Source: Microbacterium hydrocarbonoxydans
Lineage (GTDB): Bacteria; Actinomycetota; Actinomycetes; Actinomycetales; Microbacteriaceae
NCBI RefSeq assembly: GCF_904831005.1
Contig: NZ_LR882982.1
Coordinates: 1,860,001-1,924,000, forward strand
Length of the DNA: 64,000 nt
Reading direction: 5' to 3'
The position numbers and the translations under genes are program-made. Position 1 is the stretch's first letter; the number at the start of each line of letters is the position of its first letter. This document shows, one piece after another, positions 7,626 to 15,507 of the stretch. The notes below the pieces were generated by a model that worked only from the letters and a program-made list of their open reading frames with translations, had not been told where the DNA came from and ran no database searches.

Positions 7626-10007
7626 TCAGCCGCCGAATGCCTCGAGCGCGGGGCGCGGCGCTCGCCCTCGCGGCTGCCGTGGCTCGGCTCCCGGCGGTCG
7701 GAGCGGCGGGATGGCCGCCGTCACCGCGTGTCCTGCGTCGAGGGTGAGCTGCTCGTCGTGATGGGTGATCGTGAGCGGCTCGCCCGACGCGAGCCGGTAG
7801 GTCGCCTCGCGCTGGGTGACGTCGACGCGCAGGATGCAGCCGTGGATGCGCACCCCGAATTCGAGCCGGTCGATCTGCGGTGGCAGGCGCGGGCGGAAAC
7901 TCATGCCGCTGTCGCTGTCGCGCATCCCCCCGAAGCCCCCGGTGACGGCTGTCCAGACGCCGGCGAGCGCGGCGACGTGAAGGCCATCGCCGGTGTTGCC
8001 GTGCAGGTCGTCGAGATCGAGGGTGGCGACCTCGGCGAGGTAGTCGAGCGCGAGATCGAGGTGTCCGAGCTCCGCCGCCATCACCGACTGCACCGCGGCC
8101 GACAACGACGAGTCGCGCACCGTGATCTCTTCGTAGTAGGTGAACGCGCGAGCCTTCTGCTCGGCGGTGAACGCCTCGTGCGCGAAGAAGAGGGCAAGCA
8201 CCAGATCGGCCTGTTTCACGACCTGCTTGCGGTAGAGATCGAAATACGGGAAGTGGTCGTGCAGCAGGTACTCGTCCGCAGCCGTCGACTCGAAGTCCCA
8301 CCGTTCGAGATCGGTGTACCCGGCGGACTGCGGATGCACCCCGCGTTCCGCGTCGAAGGGCACCGTCATCGACGTGGCTGCGAGCTGCCATCCTGCGATC
8401 TCGTCGTCTGCGATGCCGAGCTGCGACGCGATATCCGGATGCCGACGCGCCGCAGCCGCCGCACCTCGGAGATTCATCTGCGCCGCGAGGTTCGTGAAGA
8501 CGTTGTCGTTCGCGATCGCCGAGTACTCGTCGGGGCCCGTCACTCCGTCGATGTGGAAGCCGCCCTGCGCATCCCACCGGCCGAGCGAGACCCACAGACG
8601 CGCGGACTCGGCGATCATCTCGAGCCCCGCCTCTCGTTCGAACGCCACATCCCCCGTGGCCCTGACGTAGTGCAGAACAGCTCCGGCCACGTCGGCGTTG
8701 ATGTGGAACGCGGCCGTGCTCGCGGGCCAGTAGCCGGATGACTCTCTGCCGTCGATGGTCCGCCACGGCAGGGCGGCACCCTGCAGATGCAGCTGCGCCG
8801 CCCTGGCACGGGCGTGGTCGAGCACGGAGTGCCGCCACCGCAACGCCTGCTCAGCGGCGTGCGGGAGCGTGGAGGTGAGCACGGGGAGCACGAAGGCCTC
8901 GAAGTCCCAGAACGTGTGCCCTTCGTAGCCGGATCCCGTCAGCCCCTTGCCAGGGACCGAACGCAGCTCCATGCGTGCGGAGGCCTGGAAGACCTGGAAG
9001 AGCGCGAATCGCACCGCCTGCTGCAGTCTGCGCGGGCCGTCCACACGCACGTCGGCGCACTCCCAGAATTCGTCGAGTCGAGCCCGCTGGTCGCCGATCA
9101 CGGTCTCCCATCCGGCGCGCATCGCGTCGCCGACCGCCGTCTCGGCGCGATCCCGCAGCGCGCCCGTCGAGAGGTCGGCAGAGAACTCGTGACCGACGAC
9201 CTTGACGATCTCGAGGGTCTCCCCCGCGCCCAGCGACGCGCGCACCGTGGTGCGCGCACGATCTCCCTCCGGGTCCACATCGGTCTCGACGCTCGGCTGC
9301 GTGCGCGACGTTCCACTCACCACCCGATGGTCCATCGACACCGCGGTCCTGAGGCCACTCTTCCTCGTACGGTGCACGAGCGTCGCGGCTCCGCCGCCGC
9401 CGACCGACGCCACCGCCTCCAGCGGCTCGCTCAGCAGCTCCTGCACGCGCGGGTCACCATGAGTGATCGGCAGCGGCTCGTTGGCCAGCAGCTCCGAGAC
9501 GACCGTCACCTCGGACGACTCATCGAGCGCCTGCACCCGATAGTGCACCGCCGCGACGGCGCGGTGCGCGAACGAGACGATCCTCGTCGACCGGATGCGG
9601 ACGCGCCGGCCGATCGGACTCGTCCAGTCGACCTCGCGCTCGAGCGTTCCCGCACGGAAGTCGAGCCGCCGCCGGTGCGACTCGAGCGTGCCGCGACGTA
9701 CATCGAACGGCTCGTCTCCGACGATGAGCCGGATGAGCTGGCCGTTGGCGGCGTTGATCACGCTCTGCCCGCATTCGGGGTATCCGTACCCCTCTTCTGC
9801 GTACGGCATCGGATGCTCTTCGAACAGACCGTTGAGGTAGCTGCCCGCGACTCCGCGCGGATCCCCCTCGTCGAGGTTGCCTCGCCAGCCCACGTGACCG
9901 TTGGAGAGTCCGAAGACCGATTCCTCGTGAGCGAGATCGTCGAGGTCGATGCCGTCTGCGCTGATGCTCCACTCATCGACCTCGAACCGCGGTCGCCTCC
10001 CGTGCAT
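7626..10007 (-). CDS. Glycoside hydrolase family 65 disaccharide phosphorylase
   Basis: This is a 793-residue cytoplasmic enzyme of the maltose/trehalose/kojibiose phosphorylase family (GH65). It phosphorolyses an alpha-glucosyl disaccharide to beta-glucose 1-phosphate and glucose. Visible landmarks are the N-terminal ESVFGLSNGHVGWRGN, the (alpha/alpha)6 barrel segment with GHTFWDFEAFVLP, the catalytic acid Glu in DGVTGPDEY, and FKQ-type VVKQADLVL. The ATG at 10007 follows GAAGGAAAG and overlaps the glycosyltransferase end by 35 bases. No beta-phosphoglucomutase gene, a common companion, is adjacent. The exact linkage specificity cannot be read. Confidence 0.92.
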   Translation of the reverse strand: MHGRRPRFEVDEWSISADGIDLDDLAHEESVFGLSNGHVGWRGNLDEGDPRGVAGSYLNGLFEEHPMPYAEEGYGYPECGQSVINAANGQLIRLIVGDEPFDVRRGTLESHRRRLDFRAGTLEREVDWTSPIGRRVRIRSTRIVSFAHRAVAAVHYRVQALDESSEVTVVSELLANEPLPITHGDPRVQELLSEPLEAVASVGGGGAATLVHRTRKSGLRTAVSMDHRVVSGTSRTQPSVETDVDPEGDRARTTVRASLGAGETLEIVKVVGHEFSADLSTGALRDRAETAVGDAMRAGWETVIGDQRARLDEFWECADVRVDGPRRLQQAVRFALFQVFQASARMELRSVPGKGLTGSGYEGHTFWDFEAFVLPVLTSTLPHAAEQALRWRHSVLDHARARAAQLHLQGAALPWRTIDGRESSGYWPASTAAFHINADVAGAVLHYVRATGDVAFEREAGLEMIAESARLWVSLGRWDAQGGFHIDGVTGPDEYSAIANDNVFTNLAAQMNLRGAAAAARRHPDIASQLGIADDEIAGWQLAATSMTVPFDAERGVHPQSAGYTDLERWDFESTAADEYLLHDHFPYFDLYRKQVVKQADLVLALFFAHEAFTAEQKARAFTYYEEITVRDSSLSAAVQSVMAAELGHLDLALDYLAEVATLDLDDLHGNTGDGLHVAALAGVWTAVTGGFGGMRDSDSGMSFRPRLPPQIDRLEFGVRIHGCILRVDVTQREATYRLASGEPLTITHHDEQLTLDAGHAVTAAIPPLRPPGAEPRQPRGRAPRPALEAFGG

Positions 10008-11085
10008 GCACTTTCCTTCCGTCGACAGCGCTTCGCCCCGAAGGTAGCGGCGCCGAGTCGTCGGGAGGAGTGGGTTGATTCCGGTGACGGTGACGAGTAG
10101 TGGCGATCCGATGCCTGATCTGCCGCGCGCTGTGCGCAGCGACCCGCATCCGCTCTCCGCCATAGTCGACGCCTCCGCGCAGACGCGTCGCGATCGCGAT
10201 CCACGAGCACACCCCGCGCTCGGCGACCCACAGTGGCGCCCAGAATGCGCTCGACGGCGGGAACACAGAGCCGCCGGCGCGTCGTCGTCGTCCGCATTCC
10301 GCGAGCAGGATGACCGCGAGCACCAGGACTCCCAACACCCGCGGACTGCGTCGGAGGGACCACACGACGGGCAGGATCGCGGCCTCGATCGCGAGCCGTG
10401 CGGGTTGCGCCCAACTGTCGTAGGCCTGTCGGATGCGCTGCGACAGGAAGTGTCGCGCCGTCGGCGGACGACGCACGACATAGAGATCGGGACGCGAACA
10501 GACCCGACCCCCGGCGGCGATGACGGTGCGCTCCATCTCGAGGTTCTCGAACAGAGTGTCTGCGGCATACCCCCCTGCCCCGAGCAACACCGAGCGACGC
10601 ACGGCGTACGTACCGGGATAGTCGTCGGCGACCGCACGATTCAGCAGGCTGCGCGCCGTGTCCCACCGGGCGTGCCAGGGCAGTGGCGAGAAGTGGTTCT
10701 GCGGTTTCACCAGCGCCGAGGATGCCAGGTCGGCTGCCACCGCGGCGAGCGTGCTGCGGTCGTACCGCACATCGTCGTCGGCGATCACCACTCGCTCGTG
10801 GCGGGCGGCGGCGACACCGGTGAGGACGCCATGCACCTTCCCGTTCCCCCGCATTCCGTTCCGCCACTCTGCGTCGCCGCGCCCGCCGCACGGGATATGA
10901 CGTACGAGATGCGACCAGGCTGCCGCGTGGGCGGCGAAGCGCGCAGAAGTCGAGCCGTCGACCACAGTCACATCGACCCAGTCACGAAGACGCTCGAGGT
11001 ACTCGGTGAGTTCGTCGATCGCGTCGTCGCTCTCCCAACGCAATGGCAAGACGTACTCGACGTCGAGCAGCGGAGCACGTTCCAT
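9973..11085 (-). CDS. Family 2 glycosyltransferase
   Basis: This is a 370-residue GT-A-fold enzyme. It shows a Val-Asp-Gly segment after the first beta strand (VTVVDGS), an HGVLTG loop, the metal-binding VIADDDVRYD, and an acceptor region with ENLEMERTVIAAGG. A LSQRIRQAYDSW segment follows. Two hydrophobic stretches around residues 230-290 suggest membrane anchoring near the C-terminus. The last 60 residues are Arg-rich. It starts 8 bases after a DUF7882 gene without a clear ribosome site, so reinitiation is likely, and its end overlaps the GH65 gene. Donor and acceptor are unknown. A polysaccharide or glycolipid role is inferred from the fold. Confidence 0.82.
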   Translation of the reverse strand: MERAPLLDVEYVLPLRWESDDAIDELTEYLERLRDWVDVTVVDGSTSARFAAHAAAWSHLVRHIPCGGRGDAEWRNGMRGNGKVHGVLTGVAAARHERVVIADDDVRYDRSTLAAVAADLASSALVKPQNHFSPLPWHARWDTARSLLNRAVADDYPGTYAVRRSVLLGAGGYAADTLFENLEMERTVIAAGGRVCSRPDLYVVRRPPTARHFLSQRIRQAYDSWAQPARLAIEAAILPVVWSLRRSPRVLGVLVLAVILLAECGRRRRAGGSVFPPSSAFWAPLWVAERGVCSWIAIATRLRGGVDYGGERMRVAAHSARQIRHRIATTRHRHRNQPTPPDDSAPLPSGRSAVDGRKVHAREATAVRGR

Positions 11086-11093
11086 GAGGTCGG

Positions 11094-11435
11094 CTACAGG
11101 TCGGCGGGCACACCGAGCTTCTCGCCCGATGATAGCTCTTCCGGCTCAGGAACCAGATACAGCCCGGTCGTGGCGTTGGCTGTGGAGGCGAGCGCCGTGA
11201 CCCAGCGCCGGTTGATAGACGGCTGTCGGCTGCCGAAGAACCGATACACGAGTGCGCTTCCGGGATGCACCCACACGGTGGTGCGACCTCCCCCGATGCT
11301 CTGATCCTCGCGCCAGCTGAAGTTGAAGGGCTCGGCACGGCGCAGCTTCGCGGTGATCACGAGCTGCAGATGGCTGAGTGCCCGATCTTCGATCTCGACC
11401 CTGATCGTGCCTTCGTAGATGAACCTGCCCATCAT
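11094..11435 (-). CDS. DUF7882 family small protein, copy A
   Basis: One of four homologues in the window, with 113 residues. The family pattern is MGRF-Y start, IEDRALSHLQ helix, VITAKLRR, a Trp strand (FSWRE), GGGRTTVWVHPG, and an aromatic C-terminal half ending GLYLV. Such proteins are often mislabelled ATP-dependent DNA ligase, but there is no ligase KxDG motif and the size is far too small. Copy A is closest to copy C (16541-16879). The ATG at 11435 overlaps the DUF6098 stop by ATGA, so it is the second gene of an operon continuing into the glycosyltransferase. Confidence 0.85.
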   Translation of the reverse strand: MMGRFIYEGTIRVEIEDRALSHLQLVITAKLRRAEPFNFSWREDQSIGGGRTTVWVHPGSALVYRFFGSRQPSINRRWVTALASTANATTGLYLVPEPEELSSGEKLGVPADL

Positions 11436-11941
11436 GCACCGCCCGCGTCGTCTGCCGGGCCCCGCCCCGCGTCGAAGTTCTCCTCATACCGCAGCCGCGC
11501 TTCCTCCAGCAGCTCTTCCGTGAGCTGCGCCACCGGCTCGACATCGCGCAGCAGCGGTTCGCAGTCGGGTCCTCGGCCGCACACCTCCCCCTGCAGGATC
11601 CACGCCATCCGGTCGGGATCCTTCTCGGCGAGGTGCCGATACTGCGAGAGCTGCCGCGCGAGCCAGTCCTCCAGCGGACGAGTCCACCACGGCTCGGCAT
11701 CGAGCGGATTGACCGACAGCCCGGGCAGCTCGAGGCCGCTCTCCGCGTCGACGCTGTGGCGTCGCGCGTCGTCGTCGGGGCCGGCGGAGTATCGCACGTG
11801 GAGTCCGGGGCACGCACGCACGACGGCTGCCAGCTGTGCGAGATGCGAGATGCGCCGGAGCGTCGGAGGCTGGTCGTTCGGGAGCGGCCGCACGAGCGTC
11901 AGGGGCGCGTCGGCGGCGTCGAAAACGGTGGGGTCTGACAT
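11432..11941 (-). CDS. DUF6098 family protein
   Basis: The 169-residue soluble protein has the family hallmarks LHVRYSAGP, LPGLSVNPLDAEPWW, a Trp-rich helix, and CGRGPDCEPLLRDVEPVAQL. The function is unknown. It leads an apparent operon (DUF6098, DUF7882, glycosyltransferase, GH65). The message looks leaderless: a TAGCCT -10 box at 11948-11953 sits exactly six bases before the ATG, and no ribosome site is present. A TGTCAA motif (11982-11987) further upstream recurs at the same distance before two neighbouring genes. Confidence 0.85.
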   Translation of the reverse strand: MSDPTVFDAADAPLTLVRPLPNDQPPTLRRISHLAQLAAVVRACPGLHVRYSAGPDDDARRHSVDAESGLELPGLSVNPLDAEPWWTRPLEDWLARQLSQYRHLAEKDPDRMAWILQGEVCGRGPDCEPLLRDVEPVAQLTEELLEEARLRYEENFDAGRGPADDAGGA

Positions 11942-11987
11942 GGTGCCAGGCTAGGAACGCGACGACGCCGTTCGCAGGGTATTGACA
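11942..11987 (-). promoter_or_regulatory. Leaderless promoter of the DUF6098 operon with TGTCAA motif
   Basis: Reading the minus strand, TGTCAA at 11987-11982 is followed by 28 bases, TAGCCT at 11953-11948, six bases, then the ATG at 11941. The same TGTCAA-N28-TAGC layout precedes the 12622 gene. TGTCAA would lie at about -46 to -41, an activator-like position. Confidence 0.5.
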
Positions 11988-12027
11988 AGTCGCAGCTTTC
12001 ACTGCAGTGCGCCGATGCCGATGCGCC

Positions 12028-12246
12028 TCAGGCGCGGCCCAGAGCCTTGAGCACCTCGGTGGCGCCATGGTAGTCGCCGCCGGGCAGTTCATGGATCGCG
12101 TCGATGATGGGTACTTCGAGGTGATCGACGACCGCGATCCGCAGCAGATCGTCTTTGGTCGCCGGGTAGTCGATGCTGCGCAGAGTGTGCGCCAGTCGTG
12201 AGTCCGTGGAGTCGATGGGGGCGAGGGAGGGCGAGGATCGGTTCAT
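12028..12246 (-). CDS. DUF2795 domain protein
   Basis: The 72-residue protein matches the small DUF2795 family: a helix with LRSIDYPATKDDLLRIA, then a second helical half around PIIDAIHELPGGDYHGATEVLKALG, which resembles the paired-helix fold of that family. The function is unknown; related proteins occur in stress-linked clusters of Actinobacteria. The ATG at 12246 is preceded by GAGAAT six bases upstream and a TGTCAA motif (12286-12291), matching the layout of two adjacent genes. No strong ribosome site is visible. Confidence 0.82.
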   Translation of the reverse strand: MNRSSPSLAPIDSTDSRLAHTLRSIDYPATKDDLLRIAVVDHLEVPIIDAIHELPGGDYHGATEVLKALGRA

Positions 12247-12252
12247 GCGTTC

Positions 12253-12291
12253 ATTCTCGGGACCGCTCGCAGGACTTCTGCTCTCTTGACA
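12253..12291 (-). promoter_or_regulatory. Promoter of DUF2795 gene with TGTCAA motif
   Basis: On the minus strand TGTCAA (12291-12286) is followed by 27 bases, GAGAAT (12258-12253), six bases, and the ATG at 12246. The geometry matches the two sister promoters within one base. The -10 box is a weaker match. Confidence 0.4.
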
Positions 12292-12328
12292 GCACCGGCG
12301 TACTCGCGGTTAAGCGCGTGCGAAAGTG

Positions 12329-12622
12329 CTACATGTCCTCGATCAAGAGCTCGCCATGCGCATTGAGGCTGTTCATCATGCGGGACACTCGCTCGGCGTC
12401 CACGGTGATCGGGTCGGCGGTGTCGAACGCCATCACCAGCGGGATGCTGGGGTGGATCCACGCCGTGAGCCGTGCGTCCGGCAGGCCGTTCGTCGGATTC
12501 CACGACATCATGAAACTCTCCTGCCGGCGCAGTTTCGTGCCGACGACGATCTTCATGTGCGCGAGCGTCACATCGTCGATGGCGATCGGCTCGAGCGTGC
12601 TGTCGTATCTCAGGCGTCCCAT
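12329..12622 (-). CDS. DUF7882 family small protein, copy B
   Basis: At 97 residues this is the shortest of the four homologues. It keeps MGRL-Y, a DVTLAHMKIVVGTKLRR helix and strand, SFMMSW, and AWIHPSIPLVMAFD, but lacks most of the C-terminal tail. The HPSIPL motif places it with copy D (17635-17970), in a different subfamily from A and C. It is apparently leaderless, with TAGCAT at 12629-12634 exactly six bases before the ATG and a TGTCAA motif 28 bases beyond that. Function unknown. Confidence 0.85.
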   Translation of the reverse strand: MGRLRYDSTLEPIAIDDVTLAHMKIVVGTKLRRQESFMMSWNPTNGLPDARLTAWIHPSIPLVMAFDTADPITVDAERVSRMMNSLNAHGELLIEDM

Positions 12623-12628
12623 CCCACG

Positions 12629-12668
12629 ATGCTAGGCGAGCCCGGGCCCACACGGAGGGGCGTTGACA
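12629..12668 (-). promoter_or_regulatory. Leaderless promoter of DUF7882 copy B with TGTCAA motif
   Basis: On the minus strand TGTCAA (12668-12663), 28 bases, TAGCAT (12634-12629), six bases, ATG at 12622. This is identical in layout to the DUF6098 promoter. Confidence 0.5.
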
Positions 12669-12692
12669 TCGCGTCGTCGTTCAGGTGCAGAT

Positions 12693-13067
12693 TCAGGTTC
12701 TCGGGAGCGCGCAGGCCGCGGTACCGCCCGGCAGCCGGTGCCGGAATCGGGCGATCAGCGAGTAGCCCAGCGCTGCGACCCACGAGAACGGCGGCGTCAC
12801 GAGCATCCAGCCTGCGATGCGAAGCGCCGTCGAACGCTGCATCCTCAGCAACCCGGAGAAAGCGGCATGACCCCGCAGCCTCCGCTCGCCCACCAGCAGC
12901 CACGCGTAGTGCGTGACGTCCGAGACGCTCAGACCGACCTCGTCGAGGTCCACCCACTGCCATGGCTGGGCCTCGGGAAACCTGCCGAGCCATCGCTCGA
13001 GTCGTTGCACCCACAGGGTGCAGAAAGCGCAGTCGCCGTCGTAGACGAGCAGAGGCCGGGGACGCAT
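12693..13067 (-). CDS. DCC family thiol-disulfide oxidoreductase (DUF393)
   Basis: The 124-residue protein opens with LLVYDGDCAFC, the DxxCxxC signature of the DCC (DUF393) family, followed by WVQRLERW and an aromatic Trp-Val-Asp-Leu-Asp strand. The C-terminal part has a hydrophobic helix (WVAALGYSLIARFRHRLP). DCC proteins are thioredoxin-like, but the redox partner is usually unknown. I set the start at 13067 because the signature normally lies near the N-terminus; a TAGGGT box 7 bases upstream suggests a leaderless message. An in-frame start at 13109 is possible but less likely. Confidence 0.85.
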   Translation of the reverse strand: MRPRPLLVYDGDCAFCTLWVQRLERWLGRFPEAQPWQWVDLDEVGLSVSDVTHYAWLLVGERRLRGHAAFSGLLRMQRSTALRIAGWMLVTPPFSWVAALGYSLIARFRHRLPGGTAACALPRT

Positions 13068-13168
13068 GTCATCGACCCTACGCCCGAACGAACCGTTGTC
13101 TTCAACCACATCATCCTCGCGATCACAAGCCCCTGTTCACCGATCACCCCATGGCGGAGCCTGTCGCC

Positions 13169-13372
13169 ATGAGCCACCCAGACGACATCAAGCAGCCGCT
13201 CGACCATCTGCCTCCGCTCGACGAGCGCGACAAGGCGATCGAGATCGACGAACCGCACTACCCGACCTCCGAGTCGCCGACCGCGCCGTCGCACGTCTCG
13301 CCCGACACGGCTGCCGAGCCCGACAAGCCGAATCGCCACGGCGTCGACAAGCTGCCGCCCACCGCGCGCTGA
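13169..13372 (+). CDS. Small acidic hydrophilic protein of unknown function
   Basis: The 67-residue product is rich in Asp, Glu, Pro and His (HPDDIKQPLDHLPPLDERD at the start, RHGVDKLPPTAR at the end), with no hydrophobic core and therefore probably disordered. A GCGGAG site about 9 bases before ATG 13169 supports this start; an in-frame ATG at 13151 is an alternative. Coding bias is good. It faces the YihY gene tail-to-tail with a 4-base gap. I do not recognise a family. Confidence 0.6.
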   Translation: MSHPDDIKQPLDHLPPLDERDKAIEIDEPHYPTSESPTAPSHVSPDTAAEPDKPNRHGVDKLPPTAR

Positions 13373-13376
13373 GCGA

Positions 13377-14462
13377 TCATCGGCCTTCAGGCCCGTCGGA
13401 CTCGTCGTGCGCCGCCTTCGAGCGGGACTGCTGTCGGATGCGGCGGGCCTCGTCGATGTCCTTGCGTTCCTTCTCCGCAGCCTTCTCGCTGGTGCGCGTG
13501 TCCCGCGGGGGAAGTCGGATCTCCTTCTCGGCGGCGATGCCCGCCTCCAGCTGACGGCCACGCTCGAGTTCGGCGTCGAACTCGGCACCGACCAGCAGTG
13601 CGAGGTTGGCGATCCACAGCCACAGCAGGAAGATCACGACCCCGGCGAGCGACCCGTACGTGCGGTCGTAGTTCGAGAAGTTCGCGACGTAGAACGCGAA
13701 TCCCGCCGTCGCGACAGCGAGCACGATGATCGCGAGCAGGGCACCGAGACTGATCCACCGGAACTTCGGCTGCTTCGCGTTCGGAGTCGCGTAATAGAGG
13801 ATCGCCACGGCGAGGACGACGATGAAGGCGAGCAATGGCCACTTGGCGATCGACCAGATCGTCTGCGGCAGGGTTCCGAGTCCGAGCGCGTCGCCGATCG
13901 CGCGCGCGATCGGCCCCGAGACCACCAGGATGATCGCCGCGATGACGAACAGCACGATGGTGATCACTGTCACGAGCAGCTGTGCGGGCTTGAGCTTCCA
14001 GAACGGTCTGCCCTCGTCGATCTCGTAGATGCGATTCATCGCCCGACTGAAAGCGCCGACATAACCCGACGCCGACCACACGGCGAGCAGGATGCCGGTG
14101 ATGAGCGCGACGCCTGCGGCCGGGGAGTCGGCGAACTGCTCGATCGGACCGCGGATGGTCTCCGCCGTCTCACCCGGGGCGACCTGCTCGACGATGTCGA
14201 TCACAGCGTCTCCCGCCGCCTTCCCCTGGCCGACCACTCCGAGGAGCGAGAACACGGCGATCAGCCCCGGGAAGATCGACAGCACCGCGTAGTAGGTGAG
14301 CGCGGCGGCGATATCGGTGCACTGGTCGGACGAGAACTCGCGGAAGACCTTCTTCGCGACGTACCTCCACGATCGCCCGTGGAGATCGTCCGGGGAGTCG
14401 GGCTTGGTCGAAGCTTCGGCGTCGGGTGTCCGATCCGCGGCGTCCGTGTGCTGCCGTGACAT
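13377..14462 (-). CDS. YihY/BrkB family inner-membrane protein
   Basis: The 361-residue protein has an acidic N-terminus, the diagnostic DIAAALTYYAVLSIFPGLIAVFS-type first helix (about residues 55-80), and five further membrane helices. The middle contains a Trp-Ser-Ala-Ser-Gly-Tyr-Val turn and GSLAGVVIFLLWLW near the end. A charged 70-residue cytoplasmic tail closes it. These proteins were once thought to be RNase BN; their transport or envelope role remains unclear. The ATG at 14462 has GAGGAG 5 bases away. A terminator (14484-14519) separates it from the upstream envelope operon. Confidence 0.9.
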   Translation of the reverse strand: MSRQHTDAADRTPDAEASTKPDSPDDLHGRSWRYVAKKVFREFSSDQCTDIAAALTYYAVLSIFPGLIAVFSLLGVVGQGKAAGDAVIDIVEQVAPGETAETIRGPIEQFADSPAAGVALITGILLAVWSASGYVGAFSRAMNRIYEIDEGRPFWKLKPAQLLVTVITIVLFVIAAIILVVSGPIARAIGDALGLGTLPQTIWSIAKWPLLAFIVVLAVAILYYATPNAKQPKFRWISLGALLAIIVLAVATAGFAFYVANFSNYDRTYGSLAGVVIFLLWLWIANLALLVGAEFDAELERGRQLEAGIAAEKEIRLPPRDTRTSEKAAEKERKDIDEARRIRQQSRSKAAHDESDGPEGR

Positions 14463-14483
14463 CATCACTCCTCTTCTCCGAGA

Positions 14484-14519
14484 ACGGACCCACCGCGCAT
14501 GGACGCGCGGTGGGTCCGT
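14484..14519 (-). terminator. Hairpin terminator of the DUF3618 operon
   Basis: A perfect 15-bp stem (14484-14498 with 14505-14519) around a six-base loop, just after the DUF3618 stop. There is no U-run, as with the other hairpins in this window. Confidence 0.7.
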
Positions 14520-14533
14520 CCGATCGATCGATA

Positions 14534-15097
14534 TCAGCTGCCCGCGATGTTCTCGCGCGCCTGCTGGGCCTGACCGGTGACCTCTCCGGCTGCCGACCGG
14601 GCCTCGTCCTTCACGACGGAGACGGACTCCTGCGCCGACTCCTTGACGGATTCGACCGACTCCTGAGCCGGCTCCTTCAGATGCTCGCCGACCTCCTTGG
14701 CGACGCCCGCGACCTCGTCGACGAGCGGCTGGGCCTGATCTTTGACCGTCTTCGCGAGCTGCTGCTCCTTCGACGATGCCGGAACGAGTGATGCGAGCAG
14801 AAGCCCCGCCCCGAACGCCATCAGTCCGACAGCAAGCGGGTTGCCCTCGGCCTTGGCGACGGCCCGATCCGTGACGTCTGCCACTCGGTCACCGGCATCG
14901 GAGAGCGTGGATCCGGCATCGTCCGCCGATCCCATGACCCGCTCGCGCACCGAGGTGAAAGCTCCTCTCACCTTGCCCATCTGCCGATCGACGATCTTCG
15001 ACGGGGTCACCTTGTCGGCGAGCGCGTCGACGTCCGACCCCAGCTCCTGCCGCGTCCGCTCGATGTCGGCGCGGATCTCATCGGGTGAATCACTCAT
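14534..15097 (-). CDS. DUF3618 domain membrane-associated protein
   Basis: This 187-residue protein begins with the DUF3618 signature (PDEIRADIERTRQELGSDVDALADK, with VTPSKIV after it). A Gly-rich membrane helix near residues 88-106 follows (NPLAVGLMAFGAGLLLASL). A long Ala/Glu/Val-rich tail repeats the heptad-like unit QESVESVKESAQESVSVV and probably forms a coiled coil. It ends an operon with a holin-like protein (ATGA overlap) and a helical anchor protein, a set common in Actinobacteria and thought to act at the envelope under stress. The exact function is unknown. Confidence 0.87.
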   Translation of the reverse strand: MSDSPDEIRADIERTRQELGSDVDALADKVTPSKIVDRQMGKVRGAFTSVRERVMGSADDAGSTLSDAGDRVADVTDRAVAKAEGNPLAVGLMAFGAGLLLASLVPASSKEQQLAKTVKDQAQPLVDEVAGVAKEVGEHLKEPAQESVESVKESAQESVSVVKDEARSAAGEVTGQAQQARENIAGS

Positions 15098-15507
15098 CGG
15101 TTCTCCTCATTTCTCTTCAGTGCTTCAGGAATCTCCTTGACCGTGTCGACGGTCTGCGGCATGCCTTCGATCTGCTTCAGCTGCCCGCGGCCGACGACGA
15201 ACAGGATCAGGGCGACGATCGCCCAGATCACGGCGACGACGACGCCCGACCACCCGCGCCCCATCAGCGAGCCCAGTGCCCACCACAGAGCGAGCGACAG
15301 GAAGAAGACCGCCATCAGCGCCGCATACCCGGCGGCGCCCATCAAGCCCGCGCCCTTGGCGGACCTCGTCGCGGTCTCACGCAGCTCAGCGCGGGCGAGC
15401 GCGAGTTCCTGACGCATGAGGGTCGACAGATCTCGCGAGACCTCGCCGAGCAGATCGCCGAGCGAGTTCGACGCGGCCTTGGTCTCAGAGGGAGTGGGGT
15501 CGCTCAT
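15094..15507 (-). CDS. Phage-holin-family (Actinobacterial holin-like) membrane protein
   Basis: The 137-residue protein has an amphipathic N-terminal helix (DLLGEVSRDLSTLMRQELALARAEL) and two closely spaced membrane helices (about residues 53-75 and 83-106). A short charged tail with EALKRNEENR ends it. The family is named holin-like but is chromosomal here, with no phage genes around. GGGGAGGG precedes ATG 15507, which lies inside the end of the upstream gene (23-base overlap). Its stop overlaps the DUF3618 start, so the three genes form one translationally coupled unit. Confidence 0.87.
   Translation of the reverse strand: MSDPTPSETKAASNSLGDLLGEVSRDLSTLMRQELALARAELRETATRSAKGAGLMGAAGYAALMAVFFLSLALWWALGSLMGRGWSGVVVAVIWAIVALILFVVGRGQLKQIEGMPQTVDTVKEIPEALKRNEENR

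Noticed and set aside
15094..15507. Prophage signal from the holin-family gene
   Set aside because: No other phage genes, integrase or att repeats; this holin-like family is a normal chromosomal envelope protein in Actinobacteria.
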